DNA of 64,000 bases. It comes from Isoetes taiwanensis. Its lineage: Eukaryota; Streptophyta; Lycopodiopsida; Isoetales; Isoetaceae. Made by a program: the position numbers and the translations under genes. The notes below the pieces were generated by a model. That model saw only the letters and a program-made list of their open reading frames with translations. It searched no databases and had not been told where the DNA came from. Below are positions 1-12,295 of the stretch, one piece after another (within the stretch, counting starts at the first letter, position 1; every line of letters begins with the position of its first letter). The stretch lies in contig JAJEKV010000020.1 in the NCBI GenBank assembly GCA_021234155.1, forward strand, positions 17,541,018-17,605,017. The letters run 5' to 3'.

Positions 1-254
1 TGCCACATCATCATCCCATGGTGCCATGCCATCACCTATTTGCCGCGTCATCCCATAACCTAGCCACATCACCAAATTAACCCCATTGTTGTACTAAAAA
101 TCAAGATGCTCTTTTTTGCAAAAAGATTCTCCCACCTTGTAGAGCATAACTATCTTGTAGGGCATAAAAAAAGATTCTATGTGGAAAAAAGATTTTTTTA
201 AAGAGACTTGTTATGACCTTCATATTCCATTTCTTGGGAACCTTGCCATACTTG

Positions 255-286
<32 letters not shown>

Positions 287-1068
287 TATGTATCCCCCCC
301 CCCTCCCCCAGGCCTAGTCACTCATTCCCTCCAATCATCCCCTGCCACATGATACCTCTGGGCGTGTGGTGGCAATGGGCTAGAACCCACGTGGAGGCAA
401 CACGTATTTTTATAATTCCACGTGGATTGGTTGTTATATAACCTGGGCTTCCCATTTGAATTTGGCGTGCGGGATATTTCAAAGGATTTTAAGGAACCCT
501 AATCTGGCTCAGATTAAGATTTGGCCCTTTTTTGATCGATTTGACTGGATAATCATGGCTATTTTTGCCGACTTGCTCTCCCTCACACCAAGAAACAAAA
601 ATCTAAGCTAAAAAACAAATAAAAACGTCGGATTTGCCAAGAACAAAATAGAGCATGGGATTTTCAAAAAGGGGTTTTCGATCAGAGCAAATTTGAAGGC
701 TTTGGCCGACTAATTTGATTGGCATACCATTGGGGACTCCCGGATTTGACATGGGCTGCTTGAATCTGCCTTCCTTGTCTCAGGAAACATGACTTTATGA
801 GATGAATCTCTTGACATATCTTATTTTCCTGCATTTGATTCTATGCCCAAGACTTCTGAGTTTGGGTTTGATTGTGAAATTTGTTGAATGATGTCCTATT
901 GAATGAAAGTCCAATCTTGGTATGAACTTACATTCTTTGAGTTATTTCAGTGGTTTCTTCTTGTAAAGACTGATCACCTTAAGTGATTTGGAGGTTATAA
1001 ACCCAACTTGAGTATAGTTTCAAGTTGGCTTCTTATGTTTGACTCTTAAGCCAAGTTGAGGATCAACA
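1..1068 (+). repeat. 3' part of a D-family LTR
   Basis: This matches 23,858-24,906 and more distantly the LTRs of element D: the region with reduced-stop A-rich tracts, the TATATAACC box-like stretch near 433, and a terminal ...GGATCAACA. It ends at 1,068 with the CAACA typical of these LTRs but is not followed by a primer-binding site, so it is a fragment or solo LTR. Confidence 0.6.
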
Positions 1069-1744
1069 CGAGGCCATGAGGAAATCAAGATATTATAGGA
1101 AATCCTCTCAAAGTCTATTGCCCTTTTTTGCAAAACCTCTAGAATGGTTTTTAAAGCCAAAAGTGGTAAATGGAAAAATAAGAAAATCATAAGGTGAAGG
1201 ATATGGCAAGATATAAGGTGAATGGCCTAATATAATAGGGCAAATAAAGTTCTATGGAGTGGTATGAATAGTGTAGTGATGTGAAGAAAATATTTAAGTA
1301 ATGGTTATAGGAAAATGGCAATATGGTCAAAACGAAAAGTTCCAAAGCAACGGTTATAAAATGTAGGGCAAAAATAATAAAGATGAATATTTCAAGGAGT
1401 TATGGATGAGAATTTGGCAAGATGGCCAAACTAAAAATTTCAATGGAATAGATCAAAATGAGATGGGAATTGGGCATGGATGTAAAAGTGGAAAAAATGG
1501 CTAGAAATTAGGATGCTATAACATGGGGTCTTCCAAACTTCAATATCTTGTGTAGGAACTTCCAATAGGCATCTTCCAAACTTCAAATAACCCGAGTCTT
1601 CTAGTGCATAATTTATCTTCAAGATAAGTTCCCTTTCAAATTTGATTTCAATATCAATTTCCTCTATCAAGGTCTTCCAAACTTCACAAAGCTAAAAACT
1701 CAAATAAAAAAAAATGGTTAGTATGTTGCCCAGTGGGGGAAACA
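1069..1744 (-). repeat. Fragment of an A-family LTR (5' portion), reversed
   Basis: Read on the - strand it begins at 1,744 with TGTTTCCCCC-ACT-GGGCAACA, a decayed form of the A-family LTR start hairpin, followed by the ttccaaact-rich stretch seen in other A-family LTRs. The far boundary at 1,069 is set only by the end of the neighbouring D-type LTR. Confidence 0.5.
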
Positions 1745-2359
1745 ACTAGTTCATGCACATACATATCAAGCCAAATATTAGCAAAGAGTGTGACAATGCA
1801 GATAGCTCTTCTATGCTACCAAAATGTGGCAGCACCATGCCAAACAAAGAAGGATAGGTTGCCCCCCTAGCCTCAACTAGACATGAAGTCACAAAGTCCT
1901 TGATGGTTGCCAACGTGGGAAAATGGTTAGCAACATGGGCTTCCATGAGACATAGGAGCAAGGTAGCATGGTAGGTAGGCCAAATGATGTGCAAATGACC
2001 ATGGAGATATGAATGTGATGGACCTGCATGGCAAATGAATGTATGATTAGCAAAATAGAGTTGCCATATGGAGGCATATTGGCAACTTGAGATAAATGAT
2101 TGGGAATGATGTGTATATGGTGCGGACATGATGGGACATATGAACGACATGTTGGAAATATGTGATTTAGTTGATTGCATAATAATAATCATAAGGGTTC
2201 AGGATTGTGCAGTGTTATCTGCCTAATGATAGTACATGAGACATCATTGCACGCATTTATGGTGAGAAGATAAAAAAACTAGGGAAGTGCCATGTTGAAC
2301 CATATAGTGCATGTTGATCATATATCACTTGATGCCTTATTATTATTTTAAAAGGGTAT
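1745..2359 (-). repeat. Start of a reversed D-type LTR, then unassigned repeat DNA
   Basis: On the - strand 1,834-1,745 begins TGCTGCCACATTTTGG-TAGCA and continues ...TAGAAGAGC, which is the D-type LTR start; the A-type fragment cuts it at 1,745. The stretch 1,835-2,359 (duplicated at 25,672-26,190) contains no domain I recognise. The 148-aa open frame across it on the - strand looks non-coding. Confidence 0.4.
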
Positions 2360-2745
2360 CCTCACTCTCTCTCTAGCGCCCTCACTGCCCTTGCATAGAG
2401 CCCCCTTGATTTGCCCCTTTCTGGCTTTCTCTCTCTAGGGTTTACAATCTCTCTCTAGCCCCAAAACCCCCAAACCTCCAAAAGGTGCTCTGACAGCGAT
2501 TTTGGGTCCCCAAATTGGATTCTGAGCACATTTTTTACAGCCAGAGACCCCATAGCCTTTGGAAGTCAGCGCACAGAATAATGTTGAGCTAGGCTCCAAC
2601 ACTTGCCTGACATTGCCATAGCCCAACCAACTGCCTCTTGGCCTTGCCTAGCGGCCCCGACCACCGCCATAGCACTTTAGCCCTGCCGGACCTGACAAGC
2701 CCCTGCCATAGCCTAAACCTTGCTTGACGTGCCATACCCCCAGTC

Positions 2746-3291
2746 ATGGCCACAGAAGCAGCCCAGTGTCTGGACTCACCCCTAGCAGGTGAGCTTCCAC
2801 ATGCCACAACACCCCACCTCGGGCAAACCCCCGCACAGCCTGCTGACCTCCCGCAGGCCGAGCCTGCCTGGGAAAACCAAGAAGGACCACCAAGGAAGCG
2901 GCCCCGTGCAGACGCAGTGGGCAAGGGAGAGACATCCTCCATGAAGAAGGAGGCTCGGGCCAAGGCCCACATAGCCAGGCCGGCTCGGCAGCCGAAAGTT
3001 GGCTGCCCATGCCCCACAGGGCCCCCTCCGTTGGCAGAATCTTGGGCCGCCATCCAAGCTGGGGTTGAGGCCAATAGTGCCCGCATTGCGGGCCTGGAGA
3101 CGGAGATGGAGTCTGCAACATCTCACGTGTTGCGCAGACAATTGGTGATAGCGAAACATCAGATCACTGAGTTGGAGACCCAAGCACACCGGCTGGACGA
3201 CAGTATCCGATTGGTGCACTCTGAGAGGCAGCAAGACCGCCGGTGCTTGCGACATTACGCAGCTCGCATGGATACTCCGACTGGACGCTAG
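2746..3291 (+). CDS. Putative LINE ORF1 protein (coiled-coil)
   Basis: This 181-residue open frame lies upstream of the endonuclease, where LINE ORF1 normally sits. The first 95 residues are rich in Pro, Ala, Lys and Arg, with a basic patch (RKRPRAD at about residues 49-55) that resembles a nuclear-localisation signal. Residues about 100-170 are heptad-like and likely form a coiled coil, as in ORF1 proteins that trimerise and bind RNA. No CCHC knuckle or RRM is visible. The same stretch in copy 2 (26,578-27,300) is broken at CAG/CTG positions, which supports this copy as the better reading. Function is inferred from position, not from homology, and the true end may be further downstream. Confidence 0.45.
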   Translation: MATEAAQCLDSPLAGELPHATTPHLGQTPAQPADLPQAEPAWENQEGPPRKRPRADAVGKGETSSMKKEARAKAHIARPARQPKVGCPCPTGPPPLAESWAAIQAGVEANSARIAGLETEMESATSHVLRRQLVIAKHQITELETQAHRLDDSIRLVHSERQQDRRCLRHYAARMDTPTGR

Positions 3292-4339
3292 GCGTGATTG
3301 TGGACCGGGCCCCGGCCTTGAGACACTTGCAGCCACGCCTCAGCCGCGATCGAGGTTGATGAGGCCAACGCCATGTACGCACGGCGGCGTACGGGCCACA
3401 CTCCGCTTGGAAGTTGAGGAGGCTCTCTTGCTGCAAAGATAGGGTTGCAGGCGCCTTGAGGTTAACAGGCAAAGATCGAAGCCCGCCGGAGAAGGATTGG
3501 CACCGGATCGGGAAACCGGGAGCTCCGTCTGTCATTGCCCGTAAAAGGCAAGGGCCTCAAGCGAGGCTCATGAACAATGGCGGCCACCGCGGGGAGATGG
3601 CAAACGGGACCGGAGCCTTGCAAGAGGCGAGCTCGGACTTCAAAGAACGGCTTCGACAAATGACACACCGTCACCGCAAAGCCAAACAACCCACGCAAGA
3701 TGTCAATCTGGGTCGCCTGCTCAACACGAGCGCCGGGCACCGCAGCCCGCCCGCCGCACCATCATCCGCAGCGTGCGCCACCCGGGCCGAGTGGGCGGTG
3801 CCCTCATGGATGCCGAGCTCGCGTGGCAGGCAACGCAGCCACAACCTAGTAATTGGGCCCGCCGGGAAGAGCTGGAGAGAATCTCACGGGAAGATACACA
3901 CCGCAGTCCTTGGGTGCATGGCGTTTCTGGTCGGGACTGTTTCAGATTCTGGCGACCAACCCGGTGTGGGGTCGGCGCCCGAGCCCAGGCCAGAGTAGTG
4001 GTGTTCCGCGGTTCGCGGATGCACGAGTTGAGAGGCCATCTTCTGCGATAGAAGCGAGGTTCTTGAAGGGCACATCTATGTATGTGAGCGGGATCTTACT
4101 CCATCTGCGGCGGGGAGGCACCGGGGAGAAGTTAGCCCGAGGCCGAGGGGCCTTGCGGTCGACCAAATCTTTGCCAACGCACCGGCTCCGCGAATGATAC
4201 CCTGCGCCCTCTGCTCGACCCTCGCAATCTGCCCCTCTGACCCGGTGCGCTCCCGCTCGGCCAAAAATCGCGCCCTAACGCCTCGCCTTTGGTCCGAAAT
4301 CGCCCCGCAGCTTCCGGCCCCGCTCCTGGCTGGCGCTCA

Positions 4340-7300
4340 ATAGGAATTATTGCCTCGGGGTGGTGGTGCAGGCTGGCCGAGGGTTTCCCATGGCAAAGGG
4401 TGATAGCCTCAATTCGATGGCTGTGGACATGGACCTCATCTTCCTCATGGAGACATGGGAACACCAGACCCCGCCACTGATGCTGCCGGGACAGGCACCG
4501 CATTTTTAGTGTTCAATGGTTGTGCGGGGGAGGCGTGGACGCGGTGGGGTTGCTGCTACTACCGGGTAGCCTTGGCACATTTGGTTTCCCTCCAGAAGAC
4601 CGACAGACATAACCGCTACTTGTGGATCCGAGTGCACCACCCTGGCGGGGATCCTCTCTTCCTAGCTGCTTGCTACTTTTCCCATGTAGAGAGTCCCTTC
4701 TATCACGGCCACCCGGAGGTGGACAGGATGGACCCGTATGTCGATCTATATGATGACATACAACAGCACAAGCGGATGGGCGGAGTTATGCTCCTTTGAG
4801 ACTTCAATGCGCGGGCAGGGGTGGAACAGACCATGCGGCTGGACCCCCTAGCACATGGCGTCTTTGCGATTTCGTCCGCGAGGCGGTTGCACACGGCGGC
4901 TTTCGGATAGCGATCACTTTCGCTTTGGCAGACAATTGCTCCTGATGTGCGGTATCTTTGACCTGCTCATATGCAATGGCCTACCACAATGGCCCTCTTC
5001 CCATGGGTACACTTGCAGACAGGACAATCACGGCGGCGGAACTAGTGTCATGGATTATGTCATAGTGGCTGCGCAGGATGTACACCTTGTCGACCATTTT
5101 CCGCGTCGGCCGCGGACGGTCGGGCGGAGGAGGCCTCGGATCACCTCCCACTCTATGTGAGGCTGGCACGGCCGGCCGCTATGGCCCCCCTCGATAGCAG
5201 TACCTTGCCGACCTCGGTTGCGCAGGCGCTTGGATTATGAGCAAAGCGGAGGGTTACGGCCCGACATGCTCATGAAGCCCTCCCGAGCGATTCTGCTTGA
5301 GCCCACCGCGGCGGAAGAAACAAACCAACTGGTTGAGCTCCTCGAGGCGAGGGGTGAGACGATGCTTTGGGAGACCTCCCCACGCCGAGAGATCGAGAGA
5401 CCGCAACCTTCAGCGTAGCGAGATGGTTTGATCTTTGAGTGTAAGGCGCCAAACACTTTTTCCGTCTCATCGTGGATCGGGACCCGGCGAGCTCGGGCCA
5501 CCGGCCATTCACAGTGCCTTCCTCAAAGGAAACAAAAGGCAAAGGTACGGCAAGGCACCGGGGAGAAATGTTGGCCCTTTTGGGCGCCCACCCGAAACTT
5601 TACGGGCGGGGGTACTTTCTGCCGAGCCACGGCGACTGCGGGGAACATCCACGGCGTTTGCGATGGGGGGCGATACACCTAGCGGCTTTATGATCCCAGA
5701 AACGGACGGATGTTCCCCTTAACATGGCCCACCGGTGATCGAGGAAGAAGATGTCGAAGAGGGGCTGCGGCGCTGGCTAATGGGAAGCGGCGGACTTGGA
5801 TGGTACAAAGCGGAATTGCTCAAGTGGGCGGGGACATCCCATGGTGCGAATCGGACCGCACTATTCAACGTATTTGCAAGAGGGTTTTCCACGATCATGG
5901 ACCCAAGCGGGGTTGTTCCGATCTACAAAGGCGGGGGATCCACCTTATCCCCAATTCTGGAACCATCATGGTCATTTCCGGTATTTGCCAAAATTTGTCG
6001 CGGGCATTCTCGAAACGGCGAGGTAACCGGATGATGGGAGGCGGCCCGGAAGTTAGGGCACTTACCCAGGCGGGCTTCCGGCCAGACATTCGACCATTGA
6101 TCACATCTTCACACTCGGGACCACAGTCGAGGGGCCGGCCGAGGAACCGTCGGGGAGGACATCTTCTTTGTTTTGTGGACTTTGCAAAGGCTTTTCGACC
6201 ACGGTTCCGGGGAAAAGTTGTGGGCGGATTGCACCATTTGGGGCTCCCTATGGATCACGCAAAAGCCGAAGCGGTGTCTGGTATCTGAGAACCGCGAGCC
6301 GCATGCAACCAGGAAGAACGATCATTTGCCGGTAGCATTGGAGTTAGGCAAGGTTGCCCTCTCTCACCTACACTCTTTGGACTTTACATTGACGAAATTT
6401 GGAAGCTGGCTAGCGGCAATGGGGCGGGCGGTATCTGACTCTTGCAACAGTCATCGGCGGACTCATCTATGCGGATGATATGGACCTCTTGGCCCATACA
6501 CGAGGGAATGCTGAGGCACACCTAGATGCCCTGGACACGATGCCGGGCAACAGCGGACATCGAGGTCAACTTGGCCAAGACTAAGGTGGTCCTCATATCC
6601 TCCTCACGTCATCCGACACCTCCGGCGCTCACTTACTAGGGGCAGATGGTAGAGATCACACCCAGCTACAAGTACCTGGGGGTGGAATTCCCGTCCTCAA
6701 TGCATTGGGATGCATCCATTCGCCTCCGGGTGACCATAGGTTGGAAGGCGTTATGCATAATGCAAAACAATAGTCACAGTGGCGGTTTGTATGACTGGGG
6801 CCACTAGTTACATTTGTTCCGGCCACTGATCGAGCCAGTTCTTTTGTATGGGGTCGAGGTGTGGGGCCCGGTGGTGTCTTTGGCGACTTGGAGCGGCGTA
6901 AAAGCGGGTCAAAAGGCATTTTTGGCAGCGGGCACTTGGCGTCAAGCCCTCAGTTCCATATCAGATCTTGTTGCAGGAGACAGGATTCATGCCCCTGCAG
7001 CATGCGGCCCTCGATAGGCACATTGTCTATTTCCAGAAGGTGGCCAACATGGGCGACACTCGGCTCCCGCGCCCAGCTTCTGGCGTGGCAATGAGCCATA
7101 GCGACTTCGGGGCTTATTGGAAGGACAAAGAGAGCCCGGTGGCTGGCGCTAGAACGTGAAGCGCACATAGAGTGCGTCAGTGCCTCTGAGGCAGCCGTAG
7201 GGATAGGGTGAGGGTACTTGGACTCTTGTTTCACAGGGAAGCTCACGGAACCACCATGCTGGAGCAGTAAAGGTGGCACACTACAAAGCGACACATAAAC

Positions 7301-7660
7301 CCCACCACGGTTCGAGGCCCACAACTCTACTGCGTTCTCGGTTGCCCATGAAGAAAGCGGGATTATCGCGTCCATTGAGCGAGGGGGCCCACCATCTTCG
7401 GCTTGAGGCGGATTTCGGTGGGTTGAAGAGCCACGCCGGGGCGGGCTTTGTCGGTGTTGCCCGAAGGTTGTTGAGGATGAAAGCCATACCTTCGAGCTGT
7501 CCGACCTATAGTCGATTCGAGGCTCGAGCTTCACGTTCTCTTGGTGCGACACGGTACGCCTGCGCGACGAGCTACTCGATGCGCCACCAGTTCGATCTCT
7601 TGGCTCCTACCTCCAGGAGGTTTTGGATCTGCGGACTCACCTCTGCCCCCTGGCGCCTAT
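4340..7660 (+). pseudogene. LINE ORF2 (endonuclease-RT-zinc finger), degraded copy 1
   Basis: The order matches copy 2: an exonuclease-endonuclease-phosphatase domain at about 4,360-5,150 (open piece 4,455-4,799 ending GGVMLL), RT at about 5,700-6,640, and a His/Cys tail near 7,440-7,510. The reading frame changes repeatedly. Comparison with copy 2 shows most indels at CAG or CTG: copy 2 has CAGAGCAGGGGCAGAC near 29,160 where this copy reads CGAGGCGAGGGGTGAG. Three nonsense codons, 4,797-4,799 (TGA), 6,637-6,639 (TAG) and 6,805-6,807 (TAG), are shared with copy 2 and so are older than the duplication. The remaining frameshifts may be sequencing errors. Confidence 0.8.
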
Positions 7661-7860
7661 CTGAGGTGCCGGGAATTCATGTGTATATATGTGTATGTTT
7701 GTACAACCGATTTGCCCGGCGGGTTTGTTCTTTGTGGCGGTTTTTCCCTCCTAAGGGGGTTTTTTAATCAGGGTAGCAGCGGGCTTCTTTACACCCGTGT
7801 AATTTGGGTCCCATAGGCGATTGGCCTCATGGGACGATAAAAGAACCTTCCTTCCTTCCT

Positions 7861-8368
7861 TATAGAAGAGCAGAGTTAATGAAGTTAATGGTTTGAGATC
7901 TTTGCTATGATAAGGTCGTTATTCATAAAGGGTTAAATATATGATAAGATGAAATATATTGGCGGCAAAAAGGTGGCAAATTTAGAAGATGTCAAGGTCG
8001 GCCGGATTGACAGCCTAAACCGTTGAACCAACCTGATAAGAGCAAACCATAACCTATAAAATATATACACAGTTGTACAGTGGTCGGATTGATCTCTTAA
8101 AGGAGGAATTTGCAAGAAAAGAAGTCGGATGTATTATTTGAGATTTGCATTGCTATAGTAAAGGGAATGACACCATTGCTACAGTGTTTTCTTTGATCCA
8201 TTTGCTACAGTAACTTACCTTGATTATTTTCTAAGGTCAAGATATCATTAAAGGTTGAATTTTCACTTAGCATATTGATGTTTATTTGAGTTGTTATTGA
8301 GACCTTGTTGGATTGAAAGGAGTAGTATAGAAAAATTCTAATACGACATCATAAAAGGAAGGATACAC
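7861..8368. other. AT-rich flank of the LINE, no gene seen
   Basis: About 500 bp of AT-rich DNA downstream of the LINE tail, duplicated at 31,676-32,175. I see no coding signal and no clear link to the LTR families; it may be the pre-insertion host repeat. Confidence 0.5.
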
Positions 8369-9810
8369 AGAAAGTCAAAACTGTTCAAAACAGAGAGCAA
8401 TTTTTTATAACTTGGGCTAGATGTGGTATTTTTGGATGATTTCAACTCCTTTGGTTCACATGAGCCCCAAAAATAGGTGGGAGGTAGGCCAAAGGTGCTA
8501 AAAAACACTCAAGGATTTTCTGTAGAATATTTTGTGGCAAGAATTGCTAAGAAAAATATCAGAGATGAATTCAACAACTTGACAGTCAATTTGAATTGAT
8601 ATGAAGGTAAATATATCATGATAACAACAGATAAGGATGTTTCATAGTCTCAAGTACGAGAAAATAATCATCAAAAGTCATAAGATAATTTCTGAAAGTA
8701 ATGTCAACTAAATCTTGTAAATCCGGTTGAGGAGAGCTCAAGAACTTCAAGGATCGTTCAGATCTTGCTCAAAGAATGATCAATGTAGGATCTGAATACT
8801 TTTGGGCCTTGAAAAACTTACATTGATGATCCCCGGTATATAAGTTTGCATTTAGTGATTAGGCATCTCGGGGGCTTAGATTTAGGCTTGATATAATGCT
8901 TAAGAGCTGGAGTCCATGTTTAGATAGTTCTTATGGTTTAAAAGTTCGGTTCGTGATTCGAGCTTATTTCAGATTTAGGTTTGAAGCATTTGTATTCTCA
9001 CGGAGATTTCGCGATCACGGTCCCGTATTTCTTGAAGTATAAACCAAGAATATCTTTGTATTTTATGATCTTGGGAAGTTAAGCCATGGTTTAAGGGGTT
9101 ACCTATGAAAAATATTGAAGGAGTGGATCATTTGAGCAATGGTAACCCTAATGTTTGGGGAATATGCCAAATTTTGGGCATTATGAACGGGAATATTCCA
9201 CAAGGTATACACATAATATGGCTTTTTAGGGCACAATGATAGATAGGCATAAGGGTGTGGGAAGTTGCAAAAGGGTTTAGGCTAAAGGATTTTGCAAAAA
9301 TGTGGCATAGGGAGTAAGAGGGCAAAAGATATGGAGGCAATGATGGGAATAACTTATGGGGAAATAAGGATGTATTGGGTAGGCAAGGCATGATAGGGTA
9401 TATAAGGGTGAACAAAAAGAGAATATACCTGTGTAGGGAAAATGGCTAAGAAATTTCAAGGGATAAGAATAGAATATGAATGAAAATGGGTAAGAATGGC
9501 TAGGAAATGGAATCAAGTACCATGGGGTCTTCCAAACTCTTAACTTCCAATCTTCACAAGGTGCCTTCCAAACTTCATAACCCAGATTCTTCTAGGGAAT
9601 ATTCTTGACTAAGCATTTAATCCTCAAATGAAGTACCTCTTGTAGACTTCCAACTTGAACTCTTGTTGACTTGAAAAATGAACATCCTTTGACCTGCATA
9701 TCAATGTTGAATGCCAAGAACCTCTCAAACTTTGACCTAGTCTTCCAAGATGAGTTGACCTAGTTTGAATGCATAGATCACAATTAGTATGTTGCCCTTT
9801 GGGGGCCAGA
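8369..9810 (-). repeat. Reversed A-family LTR fragment
   Basis: On the - strand it starts near 9,810 with a decayed hairpin (TGGCCCCC-AAA-GGGCAACA) and then follows the A-family LTR order: the GGTCAAAG-rich block, the ttccaaact block, the cttaccc/ttaccca pyrimidine-rich block and the region around tatcgcg/gatcgcg. Its inner end, 8,369, is fused to the duplicated LINE block in the middle of the LTR. Confidence 0.7.
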
Positions 9811-10040
9811 TAAGCATCACATACCAAGAACTCTTTAAGGGGTCTTCAAATCTTCAAACTTTGCTTGATTCTCCTTCATGTCTTGCTTGTGTGACCTAAG
9901 CCAAATGTCCTCACCTTGCTCTTCAAGTCTTCAAAGTGTGCAAATATGAATTCTCCTTGTGTGTCTAAGTTCAAATCAAAGTGTGAGCATAAGAATGTGA
10001 AATGTGCCTTGCTCTTCCATGCTGCCATAGCATGGCAGCA
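9811..10040 (-). repeat. Reversed D-type LTR start fragment
   Basis: On the - strand 10,040 opens with TGCTGCCAT-GCT-ATGGCAGCA and continues ATGGAAGAGC, as in element D's LTR start. It runs about 230 bp before meeting the A-family fragment. Confidence 0.6.
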
Positions 10041-10245
10041 AGCACACATTAGGGGAAACGCCCAATATCCCCAAACCCACCAATTAAGTATTCTTTTTGT
10101 GAAAGCATTCCAGACTTAGCACCTAAACTTAGATTTTGGTTCTGATCATTATACTCACCTCTTGGAATAATAAATTCCCCTAACAAGAATATTATCAGAA
10201 GTGCAAATGCACCGCCAGTATTTGCTATAATCATAGTGCAGCAGG
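10041..10245 (-). pseudogene. ABCG (PDR-type) transporter exon, 3' part, plus intron start
   Basis: The - strand from 10,245 to 10,159 encodes [14 protein letters not shown] followed by [12 protein letters not shown]. This matches the transmembrane stretch of full-size plant ABCG/PDR exporters (family form RTMxIANTxG...FLLGGFIIPR), plasma-membrane ATP-driven pumps for lipids, hormones and defence compounds. The exon ends CCAAGAG at 10,159 and is followed by GTGAGTAT, a good splice donor, so 10,158-10,041 is intron. The exon is cut at 10,245 by element A and continues at 20,600-20,666. Recognition is by motif only; nothing else of the gene is confidently seen, so it is a disrupted allele or gene relic. 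Confidence 0.7.
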
Positions 10246-12253
10246 TGTTGCTCCCAAAGGGCAACATGCTAAGTCTTGGCTATTTGGAAAGTCTTTGGGT
10301 GTGCAGTCTTTGGAAAGTCTTTGGAGTCTTTGGAAAATCTTTGGAGGTGCAGATCTTTGGAAGGTCTTTGGAGTCTTTGGAAAGTCTTTGGAAAGTCTTT
10401 GGAAGACTAGGTCAAAGTTTGGAAGACTCTTGGCATTTAACATTGATATGGAGGTCAAAGGATGTTCTTTCTTCAGGTCAACAAGTGCTCGAGGTTCAAA
10501 TTTACATGAGGTACTTTATTTGAGGTCAAAATGCTTAGTCAAAAAGTATGCTCTAGAAGATTCTGGGTTATGAAGTTTGGAAGACATTTTTTGAAGATTG
10601 GAAGTCAAAGAGTTTGGAAGACCCCATGGTGCTTGATTTTATCCCTTAGCCATTCTCATCCAATCATTGTTCATATTCTATCTCTATCCATTGAGATTTT
10701 CTAGCCATTTCTTCCCACACCCATACCCTCCTTTTTGTTTACCCTTGCCTACCTTATTTTGCCTTACCCAAATTTTCCTTTCTCCATTACATCCCCATCC
10801 CCCCATTGCCTCTATACTTTCTCACTTCATATGACATTTGTTTTTGCAAATTTCCCTAGCCTAGACCCTTTTGCAAGTCCTTACCATTATGCCATGCCAC
10901 TTGTATACTTTATGGAATATTCTTGACCATTATGCCCAAGGACTTAGCATATTCCCAAAGAAAAATTAGGGTTGCCATTGCTAAAGTGATCCACCTCTTC
11001 AATTTTCTATAAGTGGCCTTTTAAAACCATGGCCTAGCTTTGCAAAAATAAAAAATACAGCATATTCCATGGATATACGGGAAAAAATACGAAATCGTAT
11101 CGCGCTATTTTACGAGAAAATACAGACCAAGAACCCTAAATTTCTGCTTCCACCTCGAATCTCGGATTTGGCACGAGAACCCTCGGAATCTACCTATTTT
11201 GACCTTCCCACTCTTTATGAACCGAATAAACCCATCAATCAAGGCTAAGATTAAGCAAACATTTGAAAACTAAGATAAAAACATGGGATTCGACAAAAGG
11301 ATTTTCTTGAAGGCCCAGAAGCGTACAAACCTTCTTGTGATCATTCTTGAGCATGGTTGGAAGGATTTTGGAAGTCTCTGAGTACTCCCGATCAAGTCAC
11401 AAGAGATTTGGTTGGAAATTATCTATTGAAATTTTTATTGACCTGAAGTTGATTTTTGAAGTCTTGAATTATTACTTCCCAACATTATTATGATTGAGTT
11501 ACATTCCTATCAATGAAATTTGATGCCTATCTGAAGAAATTATCTCTGTTATGATCCTTTACAATTTTTTTCCTCTGTTCAAAATTTTATAGAAAATCCT
11601 GAGTACTTTTGATTGCCTTTGACCCATTTGCCATCAATACTTGAAGCATCTGAAACCTATATGCCTTGAAAAATCCAAAAATCCTACTCACAACTTAAGT
11701 TAGAAATTTTTGCACTCTGTTTTGACTATTCTTGGTTTGTATTTTGCCAAATCCAGGTCACAAAAATTACTTTTGCTTATCCGGATGACAATCGACCATT
11801 TGCCCTAGATTCCTTATCACCACTAAAGCACATTTGCTTTGGAGATTCTCAACAACTTCGTCGGCAACTCCAAAATTCCAATCTCGATCCTTTGTTTTCA
11901 GATTTTGATTTGCTATTGACCAAATTTTGGTGCACTTTGAGCTCGAATAACTCACAAGCTATATCTCGACTTGGTGGAAGCTTTACCATTGAGTACCTAC
12001 ATCTTTTTGACTAAGTCTACGAGTGGTTGACTCAAAAATCGATTTGCATATCAATGCCACAATTTGTTTTGACAAAGGTGTCAATTTACGGAAATGGGGA
12101 AAGGTACAAAACTTCAAGTTTTTGGACTTATCATTGAAATTTGCTTGCATAGATTGATCACCTTAAGTGATCTGGAGGTTCTAACCCCAATTTGAGTGAA
12201 AGCTCAAGTTGGTTCCTTGTGGTTGATCCTTAAGCCGGGTTTAGGGTCAACAT
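10246..12253 (+). repeat. 5' LTR of element A
   Basis: Starts TGTTGCTCCC-AAA-GGGCAACA and ends GGGTCAACA, giving TGTTG...CAACA termini. The last 32 bases (12,222-12,253) can fold GTTGATCCTTAA against TTTAGGGTCAAC just before the primer-binding site. A short direct-repeat array of tctttggaaag units lies at 10,285-10,425. Confidence 0.9.
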
Positions 12254-12256
12254 TTT

Positions 12257-12274
12257 GGAGGTTCTACAGAGATT
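12257..12274 (+). promoter_or_regulatory. Primer-binding site, element A (tRNA-Gln type)
   Basis: Reads TGGAGGTTCTACAGAGAT three bases after the LTR. It complements ATCTCGGTAGAACCTCCA, the 3' end I expect for tRNA-Gln with CCA, at all but one base. The mismatch (CA for CC) may be another consensus error. Confidence 0.75.
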
Positions 12275-12295
12275 TCTACTGGATTTTCGAACTCA

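Larger units (their letters stand above)
2360..7860 (+). mobile_element. Non-LTR retrotransposon (LINE), copy 1
   Basis: GC-rich block beginning with a CT-rich leader near 2,360 and ending in a CTTCCTTCCTTCC tail at about 7,845-7,860. It has a possible ORF1 at 2,746-3,291, then an endonuclease/reverse transcriptase/zinc-finger ORF2 much broken between 4,340 and 7,660. Its ORF1 portion keeps its CAG/CTG codons and is open, while the ORF2 portion is riddled with indels at CAG/CTG; copy 2 shows the reverse pattern. I could not assign a clade without alignment. Both ends are estimates. Confidence 0.8.
1..8368. repeat. Segmental duplication, copy 1 (LTR fragments plus LINE)
   Basis: Base 1 aligns with 23,858, and the match runs to 8,368/32,175, where the copies part after the shared string ggaaggatacac. 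The same nested junctions occur in both: the end of a D-type LTR, a reversed A-type LTR fragment, the start of a reversed D-type LTR, a GC-rich LINE, and about 500 bp of AT-rich flank. Independent insertions would not reproduce these junctions, so the block was copied as a unit. Its left edge lies outside the window. The copies differ in length of a poly-A run (near 256-283) and at many CAG/CTG sites. Confidence 0.9.

Noticed and set aside
1746-2192. 148-codon open frame on the - strand (and its copy near 25,710-26,030)
   Set aside because: Starts in LTR fragments, has no known domain, and is altered by indels between the two copies without sign of constraint.
12257-12274. tRNA-like sequence after the LTRs, possible tRNA genes
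   Set aside because: Only the 18-base complement of a tRNA 3' end is present, always beside an LTR end; there is no cloverleaf. These are primer-binding sites.
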